This document shows, one piece after another, positions 26,751 to 34,990 of a stretch of 60,824 bases of DNA; the stretch's first letter is position 1, and every line of letters begins with the position of its first letter. The notes below the pieces were generated by a model that was not told where the DNA came from, did not search any database, and was given only the letters and a program-made list of their open reading frames with translations. The stretch is from an uncultured Pelagibacteraceae bacterium (GTDB taxonomy: Bacteria > Pseudomonadota > Alphaproteobacteria > Pelagibacterales > Pelagibacteraceae): contig CACHHJ010000003.1 of the NCBI GenBank assembly GCA_902579585.1, positions 1 through 60,824 of the forward strand. The letters are read 5' to 3'. The translations under genes were made by a program, and so were the position numbers.

Positions 26751-27608
26751 TTAAATAGTTCTAGAGAGCACACACCAAAATTTTGGAAATCTCCTTTTTA
26801 TTAATTTTAAGCCAATTAATGCATCCTTTTTATTTAAAAATAAGCCAAAACAAGCCGATCCTGAACCTGTAATTCTTGAAAACTCGCATTTTTTTAACAA
26901 AGATAATTCTTTTAAAACCTTTTTGATAAGTGGAAATTTTGAAATGACAATGTCTTCAAGAGAATTAGTTTCGGACTTTAATTTATCCACCATTTTTAAT
27001 TTCGAAACCCTATTCAAAACATTTAATTTTCTAATTTTTTCGAATTTCCTAATCTTGCTATAAACATCCTTAGTTGAGCTTTTTTTAAAAGGATAGACTA
27101 TCAATAAATAAAAATTGTGCTTAAACTTGAAATTTCTTATATTAAAAAAGTTTTCTTGAATTATTTTATTATTTTTAAAAAATAGTCTGAAATCTGAACC
27201 AAGATATTTTGCAAAATAGTTTATATCTTTATCTATAATTTTACGCTTTTTATAAAAATATTTAATTATTGTTGCGGCATTACTTGAACCTCCCCCGAGC
27301 CCAGAAAACACAGGTATATTTTTTTTTACTTTTATTTCGTATTTTGAACTATTACTAATTATATTTTTTTTTCTTAAAATATACAAACCTTTTGATACAG
27401 AGTTGTTTTTAAGTTTAATATTGTTTTTAAATTTCCCTACAAATTTTAATATATCTTTTTTTCCTGTAATTTTTTTTACTGTTATCTGATCATGAAGATT
27501 AATCAAAAAGATTACAGACTGTATATCGTGATATTGATGATTGATTTTTTTGCCTATTTTTAGTGATAAATTAATTTTAGCTGGTGATTTTAAAAAAATA
27601 TTATCCAT
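26751..27608 (-). CDS. ispE: 4-diphosphocytidyl-2-C-methyl-D-erythritol kinase
   Basis: GHMP-family kinase of the MEP (non-mevalonate) isoprenoid pathway. 285 aa. The N-terminus 'FLKSPAKINLSLKIGKKINHQYHDIQSVIFLI' matches the family's K-x-N-x-x-L and YH-x-x-x-S/T blocks, the ATP loop is 'IPVFSGLGGGSSNAATIIKY' (about 96-115), and the third motif is 'SRITGSGSACFGLF'. It works in the same pathway as ispH at 44.2 kb. Downstream on the same strand are tRNA-Gln and cca; 13 bp upstream is the TPR gene. Confidence 0.95.
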   Translation of the reverse strand: MDNIFLKSPAKINLSLKIGKKINHQYHDIQSVIFLINLHDQITVKKITGKKDILKFVGKFKNNIKLKNNSVSKGLYILRKKNIISNSSKYEIKVKKNIPVFSGLGGGSSNAATIIKYFYKKRKIIDKDINYFAKYLGSDFRLFFKNNKIIQENFFNIRNFKFKHNFYLLIVYPFKKSSTKDVYSKIRKFEKIRKLNVLNRVSKLKMVDKLKSETNSLEDIVISKFPLIKKVLKELSLLKKCEFSRITGSGSACFGLFLNKKDALIGLKLIKRRFPKFWCVLSRTI

Positions 27609-27621
27609 AATACTATAATTA

Positions 27622-29319
27622 TTAAATGTTTTCTAAACCAAATAAAATTTTTCTTTTAATCTTTTTTTTTAGTTTATCGTCTGCATCAAACTCTAAAGCA
27701 TTATTCCAATAATATCTTGCTTGAATTTTATTATTGTTCATCCATAAACAATCTGCGAAATGATCATTTATCACGGGATCTCGTGGCATTAACATAATTG
27801 CAATTTGAAGATATTTTTTTGCTTCCAAAAAATTTTTAGTTTTAAAAAGAGCCCAGCCAAGGGAGTCTGTAATGTAGCCATTATTTTTTTTAAGATTATT
27901 GGCCTCCCTTAACATTTTTAATGCTTCTTCGATATTTTGATTTTTTTCAATCCAACTATAAGCTAAATAATTCATTACAAAGGGCTCTTTGGGTTTTGCC
28001 CTTAATGACTCTATCAAATCTTTCTCCCCAAGTTTCCACTCATTATTTCGCTCATAAGCCATCCCTCTTCTCTCTAAAACTTCAGGATATAAATTATTGG
28101 TTTCATCAATTTCTAACAAAATTTTTGAATATAAATTTATTGCCTCCTCATAATTTTCATTACTTTTTAAAAAGTTTGCTAAATCGAATGTTTCTGAAAT
28201 ACCTACATCTAAAGTTTTGTATATCTGATATAAAAATTTGTTTGAATTAGACTCTTCTTTTTTATTCATTATTAATGCGATCTGCTTAGCGGAATACCAC
28301 TTATAAATTGTTCCATTTTCGTACATTTGTTTATAGATTTTTTTAGCCTGATTATATTTTTCTAAATTATTAAAGTTTTCTGCTAATAAGGCATTATATG
28401 ATTTAAATTTAGGATTTAAAAATTTTGCAATATTTATATAAAAGTTTGATAGTTTATAGTCTTCTTGAGAGGAAAGAACATTTGCCAGTATATAAAAAAG
28501 TTCGGCTATTATATGCGTACTATTATTACAATTGAAAATATTTTTATTTGCTTCTTCACCAATTAAAACTTTTTTAAATTGATTTATTAATAAATTAGAC
28601 GGAAATTTTTCTGAAGCTAAACTTATTATGTTTGTTGCAGATTTTTTATTGTTATTATTATAAAAATAATTTGATACAAAAAAATAGTATCTTGAAAAAT
28701 TAAGCTTATCGTTATTTATAACTTTCATAAACTCTTTCTCGGTATTGTCTAATTTAAGAAAACAATTTCCAAAAGTTTTTTGTATAATAGTTAAATTTTC
28801 AAATGCAGGATTTTGAAAATCAAGAAGATTTAGATCGTCTTGATTTCGAGAGTTTGAAATTTTTGACCATGCTGATAGTGAATTTTGTAAAATTTCAGGT
28901 ACTAAATTACGATTATTTGGAAGCTGGAGTTGATCAAAATAATTTTTGGCCCCTGCAAAGTTATTGGATTTAAATTGATATATTCCTAAAAAAAGAATCG
29001 AGTTGAAATTTGATTGATTTATTTTTTCTAGTTTTTTGGAATATTTATATGCTTCTTGGTATTTTTCTAAGTTTACCAAAGATTGAATACGCATTGATGA
29101 ATACTTTTCATTTCTAGTTTCATTTTTATCCATTTTTTTAAAAAAAACTTGGGATGCTCCATAATCGAAATTGTCAAAAGAGATGATCCCAGAAAAATAA
29201 TTTGAGATAGATTTATCGTCTTGATTGAATTCTAATATTTTTGATAAAGCAGAATTGGATATACCTATAAAAATAAAAGTATATAATAATGTCTTCCAAA
29301 AGAGATTAAATTTATTCAT
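27622..29319 (-). CDS. Tetratricopeptide-repeat protein with signal peptide
   Basis: 565 aa. Residues about 8-28 ('FWKTLLYTFIFIGISNSALSK') form a signal peptide, so the protein is probably periplasmic or outer-membrane facing. Most of the rest is helical pairs of TPR spacing; clear repeats near the C-terminus include 'PEVLERRGMAYERNNEWKLGEKDLIESLRAKPKEP', 'NYLAYSWIEKNQNIEEALKMLREANNLKKNNG', and 'DSLGWALFKTKNFLEAKKYLQIAIMLMPRDP'. A TPR protein next to ispE recurs in Alphaproteobacteria. No enzymatic motif; a scaffold role is inferred. Divergent from the UDG gene with only 12 bp between. Confidence 0.82.
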   Translation of the reverse strand: MNKFNLFWKTLLYTFIFIGISNSALSKILEFNQDDKSISNYFSGIISFDNFDYGASQVFFKKMDKNETRNEKYSSMRIQSLVNLEKYQEAYKYSKKLEKINQSNFNSILFLGIYQFKSNNFAGAKNYFDQLQLPNNRNLVPEILQNSLSAWSKISNSRNQDDLNLLDFQNPAFENLTIIQKTFGNCFLKLDNTEKEFMKVINNDKLNFSRYYFFVSNYFYNNNNKKSATNIISLASEKFPSNLLINQFKKVLIGEEANKNIFNCNNSTHIIAELFYILANVLSSQEDYKLSNFYINIAKFLNPKFKSYNALLAENFNNLEKYNQAKKIYKQMYENGTIYKWYSAKQIALIMNKKEESNSNKFLYQIYKTLDVGISETFDLANFLKSNENYEEAINLYSKILLEIDETNNLYPEVLERRGMAYERNNEWKLGEKDLIESLRAKPKEPFVMNYLAYSWIEKNQNIEEALKMLREANNLKKNNGYITDSLGWALFKTKNFLEAKKYLQIAIMLMPRDPVINDHFADCLWMNNNKIQARYYWNNALEFDADDKLKKKIKRKILFGLENI

Positions 29320-29331
29320 AATTTATAGTGT

Positions 29332-30051
29332 ATGAAAAATAAATTAATATTTAAAAATACTAAAAATAAGCTTTATCACAAACTATTAAAAAATGAAGTA
29401 ATTTACGACAAAAGACCATTAAAAAGATATAAACAAAATATCACATCAGGGAATTTAAAAGATAAATTTAAAAATCTAGATTCATTAAAAAATAAAATTA
29501 ATTCTATTAAAAATTGTGAACTTAAGAATAGTGCACAACAAATTGTATTTTCAGATGGCAATCCAGATGCGAAAATAATGATAATTGGAGAAGGTCCAGG
29601 CGCAAATGAGGATAAAGAAGGAAAGCCTTTTGTGGGAAGGGCGGGAAAACTTTTAGACAAAATGCTTCAAGCCATAAAACTTGATAGAAATAATGTATAT
29701 ATTTCTAATGTTGTAAATTTTAGACCTCCTATGAATAGAAGGCCAACCGAAACTGAAGTAAAGAGATATCTACCTTTTTTAACCAATCATATAGAAATAA
29801 TAAGTCCAAAAATTCTTTTGTTGCTAGGTAGCACAGCTTTAAATGCATTAATTGGAAGTGAAATCGTAATTTCTAAAGCTAGAGGAAAATGGATAAAAAA
29901 GAAAATTGGTAAAATAAATACCGAAGTAATAGCATCTTTTCACCCTGCTTTTTTAATGAGACAACCTGAACAGAAGAAATATGCTTGGGAAGATTTAAAG
30001 ATGATAAGAAAAAAAATTTCAGAACTAAAAATCAAGTTAAATGGCCGGTAA
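29332..30051 (+). CDS. Uracil-DNA glycosylase, family-4-like, cluster cysteines mostly absent
   Basis: 239 aa. Motif 1 is 'IIGEGPGANEDKEGKPFVGRAGKLLDKML' (family 4 usually GEAPG), followed by 'NVYISNVVNFRPPMNRRPTETEVKRYLPFL', and motif 2 is the 'SFHPAFLMRQPEQ' block, so the fold assignment is firm. It would excise uracil from DNA. Classical family 4 enzymes bind a 4Fe-4S cluster through four Cys; only one Cys ('KNCELK') remains here, and positions expected in 'NVVxCRPP' and 'xxCxPFL' are Phe and Leu/Tyr. An N-terminal extension of about 50 Lys/Asn-rich residues precedes the domain. Overlaps rnhB by 11 bp. Confidence 0.88.
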   Translation: MKNKLIFKNTKNKLYHKLLKNEVIYDKRPLKRYKQNITSGNLKDKFKNLDSLKNKINSIKNCELKNSAQQIVFSDGNPDAKIMIIGEGPGANEDKEGKPFVGRAGKLLDKMLQAIKLDRNNVYISNVVNFRPPMNRRPTETEVKRYLPFLTNHIEIISPKILLLLGSTALNALIGSEIVISKARGKWIKKKIGKINTEVIASFHPAFLMRQPEQKKYAWEDLKMIRKKISELKIKLNGR

Positions 30052-30610
30052 AATTTTTGCAGGTGTAGACGAAGTCGGAAGAGGTTGTTTGGCTGGCCCG
30101 GTAATTTCTTGTGTAGTTATTTTAAAAAAAAATATAAATAAAAAACTTTTGAAGGACTCAAAAACTATTTCTTACAAAGATAGATTAAAAATTGCTGAAC
30201 ATATAAAAAAAAACTCTTGGTACGCTATTGGCTCCGCTTCTGTTAAAGAAATAGATAAATATAACATTTTTAATGCTACTTTGCTCTCTATGGAAAGGGC
30301 TGTAAAAAAATTAAAAAAAAAACCACATATTTTTCTTGTCGATGGAACACATGCGCCTAAAAAATTGAAGAATTCAAAAACAATAATTAAAGGAGACCAA
30401 AAAGTTAAGTGTATTTCGGCAGCTTCTATTTTAGCAAAAGCTTATAGAGATTTATATATGATAAAATTAGGAAATAAATATCCAAAGTATAAATGGAATA
30501 AAAACTTTGGCTATGGAACTTCACAACATTTGGAGTCCTTAAAAAAATTTGGGGTAACCAGTTACCATAGAAGAAGTTATAAACCAGTACACAACATCTT
30601 GTTCAAATAA
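30041..30610 (+). CDS. rnhB: Ribonuclease HII
   Basis: Cleaves RNA in RNA-DNA hybrids and single ribonucleotides embedded in DNA. 189 aa, compact. The catalytic acids sit in 'FAGVDEVGRGCLAGPVISCVVIL' (DExGRG), 'IFLVDGTHAP' and the conserved 'ISAASILAKAYRDLYM'; 'NFGYGTSQHLESLKKFGVTSYHRRSYKPV' is the C-terminal family block. It overlaps the UDG gene by 11 bp and precedes ccrM by an 81-bp gap. RNase HI is also present in this window (46.2 kb). Confidence 0.96.
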   Translation: MAGKIFAGVDEVGRGCLAGPVISCVVILKKNINKKLLKDSKTISYKDRLKIAEHIKKNSWYAIGSASVKEIDKYNIFNATLLSMERAVKKLKKKPHIFLVDGTHAPKKLKNSKTIIKGDQKVKCISAASILAKAYRDLYMIKLGNKYPKYKWNKNFGYGTSQHLESLKKFGVTSYHRRSYKPVHNILFK

Positions 30611-30691
30611 GAATCTTAAGCACACAATAGACTCCTATTTTTAGAGAAAAAAAATTTGACGACGGATTCAATTTCGGGTTGAATTAAGTTA
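30611..30691 (+). promoter_or_regulatory. ccrM upstream region with three GANTC sites
   Basis: The 81 bp between rnhB and ccrM contain GAATC (30611-30615), GACTC (30630-30634) and GATTC (30665-30669). GANTC is the target of CcrM-type methyltransferases. In Caulobacter, ccrM transcription responds to the methylation state of GANTC sites in its own promoter, so this cluster may be an autoregulatory methylation switch. The sites are seen; the regulation is inferred. Confidence 0.55.
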
Positions 30692-31762
30692 ATGACAAAG
30701 TTTCTTAACAAAATTGTACATGGTGAGTCTTTGGAAATATTAAAAAAGATTCCAGACAAAACTTTTGATCTAGTTTTTGCTGACCCTCCTTACAATATGC
30801 AAATCGGGGAAAAATTAAAAAGACCCGATGATAGTAAGGTTAATGGAGTTAATGATAAGTGGGATCAATTTTCAAATTTTAATCACTACGATGATTTTTC
30901 TAAAGAATGGTTAAAAGAATGTAAAAGAATTTTAAAGGATAATGGTTCTATTTGGGTGATAGGCACTTACCATAATATTTTTAGACTCGGTTATCATATT
31001 CAAAATTTAAATTACTGGATATTAAACGATGTGATTTGGAGAAAAAATAATCCAATGCCAAATTTTAAAGGAACACGATTTACAAATGCACATGAAACTT
31101 TGATTTGGGCATCAAAAAGTAAAAAGTCAAAATACACATTTAATTATCAATCCTTAAAATGCTTAAATGATGATTTGCAAATGAGATCTGACTGGGCACT
31201 TCCTATTTGTAACGGAAAAGAAAGATTAAAAAAGAATGGGAAAAAAATTCATTCTACGCAAAAACCAGAGGCCTTATTACATAGAATTATATTGGCAACA
31301 ACAAATAAAGACGATTTAATATGTGATCCATTTTTAGGTACTGGAACATCGGCTGTAGTAGCAAAAAAACTTGGTAGAAAGTATTTTGGAATAGAAAAAG
31401 ATAAAAAATATTTTAGCGCAGCAAATATTAGAATAAACTCAGCTAAAACTATTGAAGATAACTATCTCGATACAATTGAGAATACCAAGTCTAAACCCAG
31501 GATACCTTTTGGCTCTTTAGTTGAAATGGGTATAATAAAACCAGGATCTACATTATTTGATCAAAAAAAGAAATTTAATGCAAAAATAATGGCTGATGGA
31601 AGTTTAAAGTATAAAGGCAATGAAGGCTCAATTCATAGAGTAGCAGCTAAAATTATGAGAACCGAAAGTTATAATGGCTGGACATATTGGTATTGTAATA
31701 TAAATGGAAACCCAGTTTGTATTGATAATTTAAGACAGAGGTTAATATCAAAAAATACCTAA
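30692..31762 (+). CDS. ccrM: DNA adenine methyltransferase, CcrM type (GANTC)
   Basis: Beta-class N6-adenine DNA methyltransferase coupled to the cell cycle in Alphaproteobacteria. 356 aa. Catalytic motif IV 'DLVFADPPYNMQ' near residue 30 comes before SAM motif I 'DPFLGTGTSAVVAKKLGRKYFGIEKD' near 215, the beta order. The C-terminal domain beginning 'RIPFGSLVEMGIIKPGSTLFDQKKKFNAKIMADGSLKY' is the CcrM-specific extension absent from HinfI-like short enzymes. Its stop abuts the converging monooxygenase stop as TAATTA. Confidence 0.95.
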   Translation: MTKFLNKIVHGESLEILKKIPDKTFDLVFADPPYNMQIGEKLKRPDDSKVNGVNDKWDQFSNFNHYDDFSKEWLKECKRILKDNGSIWVIGTYHNIFRLGYHIQNLNYWILNDVIWRKNNPMPNFKGTRFTNAHETLIWASKSKKSKYTFNYQSLKCLNDDLQMRSDWALPICNGKERLKKNGKKIHSTQKPEALLHRIILATTNKDDLICDPFLGTGTSAVVAKKLGRKYFGIEKDKKYFSAANIRINSAKTIEDNYLDTIENTKSKPRIPFGSLVEMGIIKPGSTLFDQKKKFNAKIMADGSLKYKGNEGSIHRVAAKIMRTESYNGWTYWYCNINGNPVCIDNLRQRLISKNT

Positions 31763-32893
31763 TTAGTTGTAAACTTTTCCAATATAATTATTCAAAAAGA
31801 TTCTATTTTTCACCATTATTTTTAGTGATTTATTTCTTATCGTTTTTAAGAGTGGATTAGAAAAATGAAATATGTGATAGTTTAATTTAGATCTTCGGTT
31901 AATAATTTTTGTTCTCATTAATCTTTTTTTGAAAAAAAGATCTGGCGTTTTTTTGTTATCCTTGGATAATAAATTAAATAATTCATCAGCGGCCTCGATT
32001 GACTGGGAGGCACCCTGGGCCATGGTAGGCGGAAAAGTATAAAAAGCGTCCCCTATATAAAATAAATTTTTGTAAATTGATCTTGAGGGTTTTTTTGAAA
32101 TATAAATCGGCCAATATTTCAATTGGTTCTCAAAAAGATTTTCCAAATTTTTGTTTTGTGAAAGTATTTCTTTTTTAATTAGTGTTTTCAAATCAATACT
32201 ATTAGATAATTTTTGACGTATTATACAAACAACATTGAATTCCCCTTTTTTATTAATTGGATAGATTACAATATGTGCATTTTTAAGCATAACTAAAGAT
32301 ATATTATTTTTGTCATAATTAAATTCTGGTAAACTTTTAAGAATTGTTCTTATTGCAATTGATCCATTGAAGACTGGTTGAATAATTTTATTTTCTATAA
32401 CTGATTTTGTATTTGAAAATACACCATCTGAAACAACAACAAAGTCTACTAAATCATTGGTATTATCTTTAAAATTAATTAAAAGTTTTTCTTTAATTTT
32501 TGAAATTTTTTTAACCTCTTTTCCAAATCTTAAATTATTTGAAAATAATTTATTTTTTAGAAATTCAATTAAAGTTGACCTTTTTAAAGTCGTATATTTT
32601 GATTTTTCTGAACTAAATCTTGATAAATCTAAATCACAAATCTTTTGGTTATCACTTGAATAAAAATCTAATTTAGTTGGATTGAAAAAATCTTTGTTAT
32701 TTATATTTGATAATCCTATTTTATTTAAAATAGATATAGTGTTTGGTGATAATTGAATTCCAAAGCCTTCGTCCAAACTTAAAATTTTTTCTTTTTCATA
32801 AACCATTATCTCAAAGTTTGATGTTTCTTTAAATAAGTTTGCAATAGTGAGACCAGCAATACCAGAACCTATAACTGCAATTTTCTTTTTCAT
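31763..32893 (-). CDS. FAD-dependent aromatic-type monooxygenase
   Basis: 376-aa flavoprotein monooxygenase of the PHBH/UbiH/salicylate-hydroxylase fold. FAD binding begins at 'IAVIGSGIAGLTIANLFKETSNFEIMVYEKE'; the DG motif is 'FVVVSDGVFSN' near residue 150; the GD motif is 'LFYIGDAFYTFPPTMAQGASQSIEAADELFNLL' near 275. It hydroxylates an unknown substrate using NAD(P)H and O2. Ubiquinone-ring hydroxylation is one possibility, but residues do not identify it. Its start overlaps the mutY stop by 1 bp; it converges with ccrM with no intergenic base. Confidence 0.85.
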   Translation of the reverse strand: MKKKIAVIGSGIAGLTIANLFKETSNFEIMVYEKEKILSLDEGFGIQLSPNTISILNKIGLSNINNKDFFNPTKLDFYSSDNQKICDLDLSRFSSEKSKYTTLKRSTLIEFLKNKLFSNNLRFGKEVKKISKIKEKLLINFKDNTNDLVDFVVVSDGVFSNTKSVIENKIIQPVFNGSIAIRTILKSLPEFNYDKNNISLVMLKNAHIVIYPINKKGEFNVVCIIRQKLSNSIDLKTLIKKEILSQNKNLENLFENQLKYWPIYISKKPSRSIYKNLFYIGDAFYTFPPTMAQGASQSIEAADELFNLLSKDNKKTPDLFFKKRLMRTKIINRRSKLNYHIFHFSNPLLKTIRNKSLKIMVKNRIFLNNYIGKVYN

Positions 32894-33894
32894 TAATATA
32901 AGTTTTCTAATCGTCTAAATATTTTTTTGTTAAAAGTTGGAATAAATTCTTTTTTATCATATAATGAATACCAGTTTAAATCTTTTGGAATCTTGTTAGA
33001 AAATTTATAATACAAATCTATATTCAAAGTTTTGTTCGAAATAGAGTTTTTATAATTGCACAAAAAATTCCAGTTTTTGATTTTTAGATTGTCTTTTTTT
33101 TCTTTAACAATAGGAAGATTAAAGTTTTTTAGAAATCCTAAATTATTCTTATTGGTTAAGCCTATTTGTTTATTTTTATTTATATAGCAAAAGATGTTGT
33201 AATTTTTTTTGTTAAAATTGATAGGAGATGTAAGTTTATTTTTTTTATTTGATTTTTTAAATTTACAAAAATTTCTTAAAGTACATATTTTGCAATGAGG
33301 ATCCTGTGGTTTGCATACAAGCGATCCGAACTCCATTATAGCTTCAACAAAATCTGCATTTCTTCCTGATACAAATAATTTTGATTTATTTTTTTTTACA
33401 AAATTTTCAAAATTAATCTTATTTTCTCTTTTGTTAATAAGTCTTGAAAAAATTCTTTTTACATTACCGTCTAAAGCTATTCTTGGCTGGTTATAAACGA
33501 GACCTAATAAAGCATTTCCTGTATAATCCCCAATACCTGGAAGCTTTTTGATATCAATTAAAGTTTTTGGTAAAATTGAATTTTTTTCTTTAATTAAAAT
33601 TTTTGATGTTGCTAATAAATTCCTGGCCCTTCTATAATATCCTAATCCTTCCCAGTATTTAAGGATTTGTTTCTCATTAGTTTTTGATAACTTTTCAAGT
33701 GTTTTAATTTTATTTACGAACCTTAAAAAATAAGGAATTACAGTTTTTACTTGTGTTTGTTGAAGCATAAACTCACTTAACAGTCTGTAGTAAAGCTTTT
33801 TCGATGAGTTTGGCGGTACACGCCAAGGCAACACGCGCTTATTATTATCATACCAACTAATTATCTTTTTTGATAAATTAAATTTTAAATGCAT
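32893..33894 (-). CDS. mutY: Adenine DNA glycosylase
   Basis: Removes adenine mispaired with 8-oxoguanine. Started at ATG 33894 (MHLKFNLSKKIISWYDNNKRVLPWR) it is 333 aa; the track start at 33936 would run into the divergent gene. Domains are the N-terminal 'LPWR' and 'EFMLQQTQVKTVIPYF' blocks, helix-hairpin-helix 'LKKLPGIGDYTGNALLGL' (about 115-130) with catalytic Asp, and the 4Fe-4S ligands C-x6-C-x2-C-x5-C in 'CKPQDPHCKICTLRNFC'. The C-terminal NUDT-like domain is degenerate and Lys/Asn rich. Its start codon abuts that of the DUF721 gene as ATGCAT. Confidence 0.95.
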   Translation of the reverse strand: MHLKFNLSKKIISWYDNNKRVLPWRVPPNSSKKLYYRLLSEFMLQQTQVKTVIPYFLRFVNKIKTLEKLSKTNEKQILKYWEGLGYYRRARNLLATSKILIKEKNSILPKTLIDIKKLPGIGDYTGNALLGLVYNQPRIALDGNVKRIFSRLINKRENKINFENFVKKNKSKLFVSGRNADFVEAIMEFGSLVCKPQDPHCKICTLRNFCKFKKSNKKNKLTSPINFNKKNYNIFCYINKNKQIGLTNKNNLGFLKNFNLPIVKEKKDNLKIKNWNFLCNYKNSISNKTLNIDLYYKFSNKIPKDLNWYSLYDKKEFIPTFNKKIFRRLENLY

Positions 33895-34377
33895 AGTAAA
33901 AAAAATTATAATAATAAATTGGACTTCTCTATTCAAGGATTAAGGCCTATGTCAAAATCCCTTCCAAAAGGTTTAAAAACAATTTTAAAAAAAGGTGGAT
34001 ACAACTATGCTTCGATAATTAATTATTGGTCAGATTTTGTTGGCAAACAAATATCAGATGTTTGTTATCCTAAATCGATTAAAACTGGTAAGGAGCTAAA
34101 AGATGGAATTCTTTATTTGAATGTTTTTCATGGCGACCAACTTTTAGTGGAATATAATAAAACAAATATTATTGACAAAATAAATGTTTTTTTTGGGTAT
34201 CAATTTGTAAAAGATATAAGAATTATTTTAATCAAAGAAAGAATTGATCCTAAAAAAGATATAATTTTAACAAATAATAAAGATTCGAAGTATCAAAAAA
34301 AGTTAGAAAAAATAAAAAACCCAGAGTTTAAAAAGAAATTAAATAATTTGATAAATGCATTTAGTAATAAAAAATAA
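33889..34377 (+). CDS. DUF721 (DciA-like) protein
   Basis: 162 aa. The DUF721 core is 'GLRPMSKSLPKGLKTILKKGGYNYASIINYWSDFVGKQISDVCYPKSIK', followed by 'GILYLNVFHGDQLLVEYNKTNIIDKINVFFGYQFVKDIRIIL', the KH-like part with the conserved L-x-V-x-V/N spacing. DciA loads the replicative helicase in many bacteria, but short alphaproteobacterial DUF721 proteins are less studied. The C-terminal 35 residues are Lys-rich. Gene order mutY, DUF721, DsbA-like, smc is typical for Alphaproteobacteria. It is divergent from mutY with no intergenic base, so it may be leaderless or use a promoter inside mutY. Confidence 0.8.
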   Translation: MHSKKNYNNKLDFSIQGLRPMSKSLPKGLKTILKKGGYNYASIINYWSDFVGKQISDVCYPKSIKTGKELKDGILYLNVFHGDQLLVEYNKTNIIDKINVFFGYQFVKDIRIILIKERIDPKKDIILTNNKDSKYQKKLEKIKNPEFKKKLNNLINAFSNKK

Positions 34378-34378
34378 A

Positions 34379-34987
34379 ATGAGATTAAAATATATTAACT
34401 ATTTTATATTTTATTTTTTAATAATATCATCTTTATTAGTCTGTAACTCAAATACCACAGAAAAAGATAAAAATATTAATGTTGGAAATAAGGATGCTAA
34501 AATAATAGTAAAAGTATTTTCCTCTTTAACTTGCCCTTATTGTGCTGATTTTCATAAAAAAATTTTTACTAGTTTAAAAAAAGAATTTATCGATACAAAT
34601 TTAGTTCGATTCGAACATCATGGGTTTCCATTAGATTTAGCTGCTTTAAATGCAGAAAAAATTTTAAGATGTGCGACTGGTCAAAAAAAAAGATTGGCCC
34701 TTTTAGATGAAATTTATGAAAAACAAGAAGAATGGGCCCTGGGTAATGATATTAACAATATTAACTCTAAATTATCAAAAATCGCGAAGAAATATGATTT
34801 AAATGATGTTATGATAAACAGTTGTTTGGTTGATGAAAATTTAGAAGACCAAATACTTGAGATTAGGATTAATGCTAGCAAAAAATATTCTATTCAGTCA
34901 ACCCCGACAATTTTTATAAATGAAAAAAAATATAATGGAAGTCACGATTATGATTTATTTAAAAAAGAAATTGAAAAACTATTATAA
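34379..34987 (+). CDS. DsbA-family thiol:disulfide oxidoreductase, exported
   Basis: Start ATG 34379 (MRLKYINYFIFYFLIISSLLVCNSN) gives 202 aa with a clear signal sequence; the track start lies 24 bp upstream inside DUF721. A cysteine right after the hydrophobic stretch ('SLLVC') might be a lipobox but has Val at -1, which is unusual. The thioredoxin fold follows with 'VKVFSSLTCPYCADFHKKIF' (CPYC active site) and the cis-Pro region 'SIQSTPTIFINEKKYNG'. It would form or isomerise disulfides in the periplasm. Located between DUF721 (1-bp gap) and smc (3-bp gap). Confidence 0.88.
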   Translation: MRLKYINYFIFYFLIISSLLVCNSNTTEKDKNINVGNKDAKIIVKVFSSLTCPYCADFHKKIFTSLKKEFIDTNLVRFEHHGFPLDLAALNAEKILRCATGQKKRLALLDEIYEKQEEWALGNDINNINSKLSKIAKKYDLNDVMINSCLVDENLEDQILEIRINASKKYSIQSTPTIFINEKKYNGSHDYDLFKKEIEKLL

Positions 34988-34990
34988 AAT

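Noticed and set aside
26622-26804. 60-aa plus-strand ORF across the tRNA
   Set aside because: It reads antisense through tRNA-Gln and the start of ispE/cca; no protein-like features.
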